Shown piece after piece: positions 1 through 5,915 of a DNA stretch of 14,183 bases. Within the stretch, counting starts at the first letter, position 1. Each line of letters starts with the position of its first letter. This DNA comes from Candidatus Woesebacteria bacterium (lineage in GTDB: Bacteria; Patescibacteriota; Microgenomatia; UBA8517), in NCBI GenBank assembly GCA_030699485.1, contig JAUYMM010000017.1, positions 1 to 14,183 on the forward strand. Direction: 5' to 3'. A program made the position numbers and the translations under genes. The notes below the pieces were generated by a model, which was not told the origin of the DNA, did not search any database, and saw only the letters and a program-made list of their open reading frames with translations.

Positions 1-933
1 CGTGAATTAGCACTTAAAAAAGGATATTCTCTTTCAGAGTACGGCATTAAACCTAACACTAAATTTAAGACGGAGCAAGATCTCTATCAATTTTTAAAAT
101 TAGATTATATTGAGCCTGAACTTAGAGAAGACGGTGGAGAGATACAACTGTCTACAGATCATAGACTCCCGCAATTAGTAGAGCTAAAAGACGTAAAAGG
201 GGATTTGCAAATACATAGTGATTTTGATATTGAAACATCTCATGATTTGGGAATAGACTCAATGAAAAAATTAACTGAAAAGGGTAGAGAATTGGGTTAT
301 GAATATATAGCATTTACAGAACATAATCCAAGTAAAAGTAAACATTCTGAAAAACAAGTAGAAGATTTGTTAAAAAGAAAGCGTGAAAAAGTTGATGAAT
401 TAAATTACTCGCGTGAAAAAGGAATACCTTTTGTCTTCAATAGCCTTGAAATTGATATAAATAAAGATGGTAGTTTACCAATATCCGTGAAAGGTCTTGA
501 AACATTAGATTTTGCACTTATTTCTATTCATTCTATTTTTGACTTACCTCGTCTTGATATGACAAAAAGAGTTTTAACAGCACTCTCCTACCCTAAGGTT
601 AAAATATTTGCCCACCCTACTGCAAGAAAAATTAATGAAAGAGAAGGAGTTGAACTTGATTGGCCTAAAATCTTTGACGTTTGCCTCAAACGATGCATCT
701 TTTTGGAAATTAATGCTGATCCAATGCGACTAGATTTACCTGACATTTTAGTTCGTGAGGCTGTGAAGCGTGGTGTGAAATTGACATTAGGAACTGATAC
801 CCATGAAGTTATGATGATGGATAATATGAAATATGGAGTTAATGTTGCAAGACGCGGTTGGGCAGAAAGAAAAGATATGATAAACTGTTTATCTCTAGAA
901 GATTTTAAAAGAGAATTGAAAGAAGGTGATTAA
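1..933 (+). CDS. polX: DNA polymerase/3'-5' exonuclease PolX, C-terminal part (5' end outside window)
   Basis: The frame is open from base 1 to the TAA at 931-933 (310 residues), so the gene starts upstream of the window; the TTG at 205 is internal. The first ~60 residues carry the linker typical of PolX between polymerase and PHP domains: SLSEYGI, then YIEPELREDGGE, LPQLVEL and KGDLQIHS. The rest is the PHP domain, with FTEHN, LEIDI, ISIHSIF, FAHPTAR, LEINADPMRLDL, GTDTHE and a closing GVNVARRGWAE. PolX fills gaps in base excision repair and its PHP domain gives a metal-dependent 3'-5' exonuclease. The metal site is unusual: the family HxH motif reads QIH, DH reads EH, and SHDLG follows the first motif. 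No polymerase-domain catalytic residues lie in the window. The stop is followed 3 bases later by lemA. Confidence 0.88.
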   Translation, partial: RELALKKGYSLSEYGIKPNTKFKTEQDLYQFLKLDYIEPELREDGGEIQLSTDHRLPQLVELKDVKGDLQIHSDFDIETSHDLGIDSMKKLTEKGRELGYEYIAFTEHNPSKSKHSEKQVEDLLKRKREKVDELNYSREKGIPFVFNSLEIDINKDGSLPISVKGLETLDFALISIHSIFDLPRLDMTKRVLTALSYPKVKIFAHPTARKINEREGVELDWPKIFDVCLKRCIFLEINADPMRLDLPDILVREAVKRGVKLTLGTDTHEVMMMDNMKYGVNVARRGWAERKDMINCLSLEDFKRELKEGD

Positions 934-936
934 TAT

Positions 937-1497
937 ATGAATTTAACAATAATATTATTAATAGTTTTAGTAGTGTTTGTTGGTTGGGTAATTTCTGTTT
1001 ATAACTTTTTTGTATCAAGTAAAGCAAGAATTAAGGCTTCAATACAAGAAATAGGAAATCAACTTAAAAGACAAGCAGATTTAATTCCAAACTTAGAAAG
1101 CTCTGTTAAGGGATATTTAACACACGAAAAAGGAATTTTAGAAATGCTTGCAGAAGCTAGAAAATTAATTTCTAAGGGTCAAGATGCATCTAAACAAATT
1201 TCTGATGCACTATCAGGACTTAAAATCGTAGTTGAAAGTAATCCAGAGCTTAAAGCAAATACTGTAGTTGAAAACTTAATGGGAGAATTAAGGGATACAT
1301 CAGATAAAGTAATGTATTCGAGAAGGCTAATGATTGATTTAACAGCTGATTACAATGTAAAAAGAGTATCAGTTCCATCAAACATTGTTGCTAACATGTT
1401 TAAGTTTGATGAACTTAAAGGACTTGAAACTGCCGAAAGTGGTGAACACTTAGTAGTAAGCCCATCAGAAATGAAAAGTACTAAAATTAATCTTTGA
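937..1497 (+). CDS. lemA: LemA family membrane-anchored protein
   Basis: The 186-residue protein matches LemA: one N-terminal membrane segment (about residues 2-25, hydrophobic, ending FVGWVISVYNFFVSS), followed by long amphipathic helices with the family-typical 'RQADLIPNLESSVKGYLTHEKGILE' region around residues 45-70, written here only as RQADLIPNLE. LemA proteins are membrane-anchored with a coiled helical domain; their biochemical role is poorly defined, but they are often encoded beside the membrane protease HtpX, which lies about 1 kb downstream here. The start is supported by AAGGTGAT at 923-930, six bases before the ATG. The C-terminal tail (about residues 160-186) is polar and looks disordered. 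The gene ends with TGA, used as a stop. Confidence 0.88.
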   Translation: MNLTIILLIVLVVFVGWVISVYNFFVSSKARIKASIQEIGNQLKRQADLIPNLESSVKGYLTHEKGILEMLAEARKLISKGQDASKQISDALSGLKIVVESNPELKANTVVENLMGELRDTSDKVMYSRRLMIDLTADYNVKRVSVPSNIVANMFKFDELKGLETAESGEHLVVSPSEMKSTKINL

Positions 1498-1589
1498 TTA
1501 ATTTATGCATAAGTAAACTTGTAATTAGATGACAAAATATAAACTAAAATTTGTTGTGTCTAAGGATTGAAAATGAATAACCATACCGA

Positions 1590-1617
1590 GGTGGCAATAG
1601 TAATCCACCCCAGGGGT
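1590..1617 (+). other. Two mutually exclusive stem-loops
   Basis: GGTGG at 1590-1594 can pair with CCACC at 1605-1609 (10-base loop). CCACCCC at 1605-1611 can instead pair with GGGGTGG at 1613-1619. Using the middle segment in either stem excludes the other, an arrangement resembling attenuators. It lies inside or just before the disrupted small ORF, downstream of the AAGGA site at 1562-1566. No ligand-binding architecture or terminator U-tract is visible, so a regulatory role is speculative. Confidence 0.25.
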
Positions 1618-1623
1618 GGGATT
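1602..1623. repeat. GC-rich palindromic repeat, copy 1 (between lemA and the Nudix gene)
   Basis: Left arm AATCCACCCC (1602-1611), one central A, right arm GGGGTGGGATT (1613-1623). The left arm lacks one C relative to a perfect match. The same element occurs at 12659-12681 with perfect 11-base arms. It stands out as a GC-rich island in AT-rich DNA and could form a strong hairpin in RNA or single-stranded DNA. There is no T-run after it, so it is not a standard intrinsic terminator. Confidence 0.75.
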
Positions 1624-1680
1624 TAAGAAACTGATAAAAAAGCTAGATTTGGGCACGATGCTGTACTTGGGCTTTTTCAT

Positions 1681-1929
1681 ATGCCGATTTTTGGCGGGTT
1701 AACAAAATATGTAGTAATTGAAGCAACAGGATTTAATAATTACTGGAATATTGGTTGGGAAGGATTTATACATAAATTGCCCATAAAGCAGAATAAAATA
1801 ATGCTTCTGGTTGGTAAAAAGGGATTGATTGCATATGGTCTAGGAGATGGTAGAAAAATGATAAAATTAAAAATAGTTGGCTATGGAGAACTTGGAGATA
1901 AAAAGTATAATAGTTTGAGGTTATTTTAG
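1681..1929 (+). CDS. Hypothetical protein, 82 residues (possibly the surviving 3' part of a broken gene)
   Basis: The ORF begins MPIFGGLTKYVVIEATG and ends GELGDKKYNSLRLF. It is glycine-rich with alternating hydrophobic and polar residues, suggesting a small beta-rich domain; there is no signal peptide and no clear membrane segment. I do not recognise a family. The ATG at 1681 lacks a Shine-Dalgarno (upstream bases are CTTTTTCAT), and the protein-like frame extends 18 codons further upstream to a TAA, so the ATG may be an internal methionine. The next gene (Nudix) starts 18 bases after the stop. The frame may be a non-functional remnant rather than an expressed gene. Confidence 0.4.
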   Translation: MPIFGGLTKYVVIEATGFNNYWNIGWEGFIHKLPIKQNKIMLLVGKKGLIAYGLGDGRKMIKLKIVGYGELGDKKYNSLRLF

Positions 1930-1947
1930 GCATATAAAATAAATTAA

Positions 1948-2493
1948 ATGAATATCATAGAAGTCATAAATGAAAATGCCCAAGTTATTGGACAAGATAC
2001 ACGAGAAAATATCCACAAGCACGGCTTACTCCATATGGAGGTACATGTTTGGTTTTATACCTCAAAAAATGAATTAATTTTTCAGCTCCGAGCAAAAAAC
2101 AAGGAAACTTTTCCAAATCTTCTTGATGCCACTGTCGGAGGTCATGTCGAGATCGGAGATGATTACATTAAGACTGCATTGAAGGAAACATTTGAGGAAA
2201 CTGGAATTTTAGTAAAAAAAGATGGTTTGAAATTTATAACTAACCTAAGAAAAGATGCAAAGGATTCAGTAACTGGCATGCACAATAATGTAATTAGAGC
2301 GATTTTTGCTTATGAATATAATGATAGTTTAAACGATTTAAAAATCGAAGATAACGAAGGACAAGGATTTGAGGCTTGGTCAATTAATAAGTTAGTAAAT
2401 AATTTAATAACGGAAGTAGAAAGAAAGAAATTTATTCCCTCAATCATCGATAATGAATACTTGGATATATTTAAGAAAATAAGACGGTTATGA
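1948..2493 (+). CDS. Nudix hydrolase, isopentenyl-diphosphate-isomerase-like/YfcD-like subgroup
   Basis: The 181-residue protein has the layout of the YfcD/IPP-isomerase-like Nudix group: an early GLLHMEVHVWFY strand region (26-37), an FQLRAKNKETFPNLLDAT segment (45-62), then the Nudix box at 65-87. The box reads G65 HVEIG D71, then K79 E80 xx E83 E84 T G I87. It keeps the Mg-binding glutamates but has Asp for the first Glu and Lys for the usual Arg. Nudix enzymes hydrolyse nucleoside-diphosphate-linked compounds; the substrate cannot be told from sequence. There is no Shine-Dalgarno at the start. Its TGA overlaps the htpX ATG (ATGA), so the two are probably translationally coupled. Confidence 0.82.
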   Translation: MNIIEVINENAQVIGQDTRENIHKHGLLHMEVHVWFYTSKNELIFQLRAKNKETFPNLLDATVGGHVEIGDDYIKTALKETFEETGILVKKDGLKFITNLRKDAKDSVTGMHNNVIRAIFAYEYNDSLNDLKIEDNEGQGFEAWSINKLVNNLITEVERKKFIPSIIDNEYLDIFKKIRRL

Positions 2494-3422
2494 AAAATAT
2501 ATATGAGGTTCAGCAAAGTAATAAGATTAAAAGTGGTGTAATTACGACTTTATTTTTTCTATTCTCTGTTATTGCTATTTACTTTATATCTCAGGCTTTT
2601 GGCTACTACAATGGTTATGAAGTTGGAGGTTTTGGATATGTAGGGGTTGCACTAATAGTTTCTGGAATATCAACTTTTGTAAGTTATTACTATTCTGACA
2701 AGATAGTTTTAAAAATTTCTGGAGCTAGAGTTGCAAATACTAAAGAAGAAAGATTATTTACTTCAGTTGCTGAAAATCTTTGTATTGGAGCAGATTTACC
2801 AAAACCAAAATTATATGTGATAGAAGATTCTGCTCCAAATGCTTTTGCCACTGGCCGTGATCCGGATCATGCTGTAATTTGTGCTACAACTGGACTTTTA
2901 GACAAACTCACTCGCACTGAACTTGAAGGAGTTATTGCTCATGAATTAACACATGTCAAAAATTATGATATTCGTTTAATGAGTATAGTTTCTGTCATGG
3001 TTGGTTTAATTGCTCTTCTTGGTGATTGGTTTTTTAGAGCAAGATTATTTGGTGGAGGTAGAAGCCGAAGTCGTGATGACAATCAACTTGGAGCAATTAT
3101 TATGGTAGCCGGAATTATCTTTGCCATACTTTCTCCAATTATTGCAACCCTTATTCAGCTTGCAATTTCAAGAAGAAGAGAATTTATGGCAGATGCTGGA
3201 TCGGTTGGAATTACAAGACAACCACAGGGATTAATAACGGCTTTAGAAAAAATATCCGCCGATCATGAACCACTTGAAGCTGCAAATAAAGCAACTGCGC
3301 ATTTATATATAGCCAACCCATTTAAAGATAAATCAGGCGGAGCTGTGGGCTGGTTTGCAAGTCTATTTAATACTCATCCTCCGATGGTCGAGCGAATCTC
3401 CATACTTCAAAAAATGTCATAA
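2490..3422 (+). CDS. htpX: HtpX-family membrane zinc metalloprotease
   Basis: The 310-residue protein is full length for HtpX (M48B peptidases). Two membrane segments lie near residues 17-38 and 47-68. The conserved NAFATG motif is at 117-122, the zinc-binding HELTH at 151-155 with catalytic Glu152, further hydrophobic segments at about 162-180 and 202-225, and the third zinc ligand is Glu231 in RREFMAD. THPP at 295-298 is the usual C-terminal motif. HtpX degrades damaged or misfolded membrane proteins from the cytosolic side. The start codon overlaps the Nudix stop by ATGA. LemA and HtpX are commonly adjacent; here the Nudix gene and a disrupted region lie between them. Confidence 0.94.
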   Translation: MKNIYEVQQSNKIKSGVITTLFFLFSVIAIYFISQAFGYYNGYEVGGFGYVGVALIVSGISTFVSYYYSDKIVLKISGARVANTKEERLFTSVAENLCIGADLPKPKLYVIEDSAPNAFATGRDPDHAVICATTGLLDKLTRTELEGVIAHELTHVKNYDIRLMSIVSVMVGLIALLGDWFFRARLFGGGRSRSRDDNQLGAIIMVAGIIFAILSPIIATLIQLAISRRREFMADAGSVGITRQPQGLITALEKISADHEPLEAANKATAHLYIANPFKDKSGGAVGWFASLFNTHPPMVERISILQKMS

Positions 3423-3444
3423 TTGAAGTAATATATTAGAAAGC

Positions 3445-4257
3445 ATGAATCATTTAAACTCTCCAACTAAACACTTTGAGGAAATCAAAAAAATTGACGA
3501 AAATGGAGTTGAGTACTGGGAGGCACGTGAGTTAATGCCATTTTTAGGATATCAAAAGTGGAATAATTTTGAAAAAATAGCAATTGAAAAAGCTAAGATA
3601 GCCTGCAAAAAGAGCCTACAATTGGTCAAATATCATTTTGCCGATATCGGGAAAATGATATTTATAGCAAAAGGTACTAAAAGACAAGCAAAAAGAAAAA
3701 TAAGGGACCAGAAACTATCTAGATATGCATGTTATCTTATAGCCCAGAACGGTGATTCCCATAAGAAAGAAATTGCAATTGCTCAAACATATTTTGCTAT
3801 ACAAACAAGAAAACAAGAAATTTTTCAAGGTCTAGATGAAACAGAGCAACGATTATTTTTAAGAGGAAAAGTTAAAGTTCATAATAAGGAGTTAAACGCC
3901 ACGGCACAAACTGCAGGAGTAAAGAATTTTGGAAAATTTAACGATGCTGGCTATCTTGGCCTCTATGGAATGCACAAGAAAACACTTCAAAAGAAAAAGA
4001 ATATTGGAAAAGATGATGTCCTAGATAGAGCTGGTGCTACTGAACTAGCGGCTAATTTATTCAGAATTACACAAACAGATGATAAAATAAGCAAGGAAAA
4101 AATAAAAGGTGAAGGACACGCAACCTTTGCACACATGGTTGTAGGACAAAAAGTTAGAAAAACCATTATTGAAATTGGTGGTACAATGCCTGAAGATTTA
4201 CCAATTGAAGACAATATTAAAAGGGTGAAAATTAAAAATAGAAACCTATTGAAATAA
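3445..4257 (+). CDS. dinD: DinD-like DNA damage-inducible protein
   Basis: The 270-residue length matches E. coli DinD (about 274), and the sequence follows it throughout: FEEIKKIDENGVEYWEARELMPFLGY (first residues 11-36, a BRO-N-like fold), then SRYACYLIAQNGD (about 91-103), QTYFAIQTRKQE, LNATAQTAGV and GYLGLYGM. In E. coli DinD is SOS-induced and inhibits RecA-mediated strand exchange. Whether this copy does the same is inference; no LexA-like operator is visible upstream. A weak GAAAG precedes the ATG. It ends 2 bases before gatC, so it probably shares a transcript with gatCAB. DinD has a patchy distribution, which suggests acquisition by transfer, although base composition looks like its neighbours. 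Confidence 0.85.
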   Translation: MNHLNSPTKHFEEIKKIDENGVEYWEARELMPFLGYQKWNNFEKIAIEKAKIACKKSLQLVKYHFADIGKMIFIAKGTKRQAKRKIRDQKLSRYACYLIAQNGDSHKKEIAIAQTYFAIQTRKQEIFQGLDETEQRLFLRGKVKVHNKELNATAQTAGVKNFGKFNDAGYLGLYGMHKKTLQKKKNIGKDDVLDRAGATELAANLFRITQTDDKISKEKIKGEGHATFAHMVVGQKVRKTIIEIGGTMPEDLPIEDNIKRVKIKNRNLLK

Positions 4258-4259
4258 AT

Positions 4260-4532
4260 ATGACAAAGTTAACTAAAAAGGATGTATTGCATGTAGCAGA
4301 GCTTTCAAATCTTAAACTCACAGACAGTGAGATAAAAAAATTTCTTCCACAATTAACTAAAATTATTAAGTTTGTAGGAACCTTAAGTGAAGTTGATACT
4401 ACAAAAATAGAACCCACAAGCCAAACAACAAAGCTAGTAAACGCATTAAGAGAGGATGTTACTACTTCTAGTAATTCATTAAATATAGATGAATATTTCA
4501 AAGTTAAAGCAATTCTTTCTAAACGAACATGA
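4260..4532 (+). CDS. gatC: Aspartyl/glutamyl-tRNA amidotransferase subunit C
   Basis: The 90-residue protein has GatC features in order: VLHVAELSNLKLTDSEI near the N-terminus, a helix with FLPQLTKIIKFVGTL, then EVDTTKIEPT, NALREDV and a C-terminal YFKVKAIL resembling the usual 'YFxVPxIL'. GatC is the small scaffold that wraps the GatA-GatB interface in the complex that converts Asp-tRNA(Asn) and/or Glu-tRNA(Gln) to the amidated forms. It starts 2 bases after dinD ends and its TGA overlaps the gatA ATG (ATGA). No Shine-Dalgarno is evident, so translation probably relies on coupling or a leader-independent mechanism. Confidence 0.92.
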   Translation: MTKLTKKDVLHVAELSNLKLTDSEIKKFLPQLTKIIKFVGTLSEVDTTKIEPTSQTTKLVNALREDVTTSSNSLNIDEYFKVKAILSKRT

Positions 4533-5905
4533 ATATACCTCTAACTATCAAAGAAACACAAGATGGCTTGAAATCTAAAAAATTTTCTGCTGTTGAACTT
4601 GTAGATGCCTATCTTGCTCAAATTAAAAAATATAATAGTGAATATAATGTTTTTCTAACAGTTACAGAAGAACTTGCATATGCAAAGGCAAAAGAAATAG
4701 ATCGTGGCGACAAAACATCACACCTGGCGGGTGTGATTGTTTCTTACAAAGATATATTTTTGACAAAAGGTGTGAGAACAACTGCAGGTTCAAAAATACT
4801 TGAAAGTTATATTCCTCCATATTCAGCCACATCAGTTAGTAGAATTGAAGCTGCTGGCGCTATTCCAATTGGAAAATTATATTGTGATGCCTTTGCCCAT
4901 GGTGCATCTGGTGAAAATTCAGATTTTGGGAGAACTTTAAATCCATGGGGAAAAGAATATGTTCCAGGAGGATCATCTTCTGGTTCAGCTGCTTCTGTTT
5001 CCGCTGGAATGTCTTTAATTTCTTTGGGAAGTGATACAGGAGGTTCAACAAGACAACCTGCAAATTTTTGTAATCTAGTAGGACTAAAACCTACTTATGG
5101 TGTTATACCTCGTTATGGAGTAATTTCCATGTCATCATCTTTAGATACAATTGGTTCATTTGCACACACAGTTGATGATATAGAAATAATGTTTGATGTA
5201 ATGAGGGGTACAGATGGATATGATTCTACAGTTTCTAATTTTAAAAAACCAAATATCAAAAATAAATTTAAATTAGGCATAGCTAAAGAGTATTTTATAG
5301 ATGGTTTAGACAGTGAAGTTGAAAATATGATAAATGATGTTAAAAAAACATATGAAAAAATAGGAATTGAAGTTGTTGAATTAACTCTTCCACATACAAA
5401 GTATATGGTGCCTGTTTATTATATAATTCAACCTGCGGAAGTATCCTCTAATTTAGGTAGATTTGATGGAATAAGATATGGCTCTGCAAGGCAGAGTTTT
5501 GGTGAAGAAGCCAAAAGAAGAATAATGATAGGTAGCTATGTTTTGTCTGCTGGATATTATGATGCATATTATGAAAAAGCAATGAAAGTTAGAACTAAAA
5601 TAATAAACGACTTTGATGAAGCATTTAAAACAGTCGATGCTATAATTTCTCCAGTATCTCCTACTCCTGCATTTAAACTAGGTGCTAACACGTCAGATCC
5701 ACTTAAAATGTATCTTGAAGATATATATACAACTACTGCAAATCTAGTTGGGATTCCTGGGTTAGCAATACCATCAACTTTCTCTAAATCTGGGCTACCA
5801 ATCGGTTTTCAATTACTTGGGCCAAGATTTTCAGAACACCAACTTTTTGAATTAGGGAAAAAATATCATAAAGAAATAGATTATAAACCTAAGATAGCCT
5901 TATAA
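4529..5905 (+). CDS. gatA: Aspartyl/glutamyl-tRNA amidotransferase subunit A (amidase)
   Basis: The 458-residue protein is an amidase-signature enzyme. The Ser-cisSer-Lys triad is visible: Lys74 in VSYKD, Ser149 in PGGSSSGSAA and nucleophile Ser173 in GSDTGGSTRQPA, with the same 24-residue serine spacing as S. aureus GatA. GatA releases ammonia from glutamine and passes it to GatB. The usual 'DEFAMGS' segment reads DAFAHGAS (120-127), a local deviation close to the active site. The C-terminus contains ISPVSPTPAF and LVGIPGLAIPS, as in GatA. It overlaps gatC by ATGA and precedes gatB by 10 bases. Confidence 0.95.
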   Translation: MNIPLTIKETQDGLKSKKFSAVELVDAYLAQIKKYNSEYNVFLTVTEELAYAKAKEIDRGDKTSHLAGVIVSYKDIFLTKGVRTTAGSKILESYIPPYSATSVSRIEAAGAIPIGKLYCDAFAHGASGENSDFGRTLNPWGKEYVPGGSSSGSAASVSAGMSLISLGSDTGGSTRQPANFCNLVGLKPTYGVIPRYGVISMSSSLDTIGSFAHTVDDIEIMFDVMRGTDGYDSTVSNFKKPNIKNKFKLGIAKEYFIDGLDSEVENMINDVKKTYEKIGIEVVELTLPHTKYMVPVYYIIQPAEVSSNLGRFDGIRYGSARQSFGEEAKRRIMIGSYVLSAGYYDAYYEKAMKVRTKIINDFDEAFKTVDAIISPVSPTPAFKLGANTSDPLKMYLEDIYTTTANLVGIPGLAIPSTFSKSGLPIGFQLLGPRFSEHQLFELGKKYHKEIDYKPKIAL

Positions 5906-5915
5906 ATTTAAGATT

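Larger units (their letters stand above)
1573..1929 (+). pseudogene. Candidate broken small gene, interrupted by an in-frame TAA next to a palindrome
   Basis: An ATG at 1573 has the best ribosome-binding site in this gap (AAGGA at 1562-1566, six bases upstream). It opens a frame reading MNNHTEVAIVIHPRGGI and stopping at TAA 1624-1626. The same frame continues, protein-like, as ETDKKARFGHDAVLGLFH and then the ORF starting at ATG 1681, to a stop at 1929. No ATG, GTG or TTG lies between the TAA and 1681. The stop comes directly after the right arm of the palindrome at 1602-1623. I infer a ~118-residue gene split by a nonsense change or by the repeat. The alternatives are a short leader peptide followed by a separate gene, or a sequencing error. 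The protein family is not recognised. Confidence 0.4.

Noticed and set aside
205..207. TTG as the start of the PHP protein
   Set aside because: The frame is open to base 1 and the upstream residues match the PolX linker, so the codon is internal.
1495..1497. UGA recoding (code 25 as in Gracilibacteria)
   Set aside because: TGA ends lemA, the Nudix gene, gatC and rplS at the expected family lengths, and Trp/Gly positions use normal codons.
1634..1680. A-run/T-run inverted repeat (AAAAAAGC ... GCTTTTT) as a bidirectional terminator
   Set aside because: The stem is only about 7 pairs, mostly A-T, with a 27-base loop, and the sequence reads as protein-like in the 1573-1929 frame.
1906..1938. 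TATAAT (1906-1911) and TATAAA (1933-1938) as promoters for the Nudix gene
   Set aside because: Neither has a -35 at proper spacing, and such hexamers are common in AT-rich DNA.
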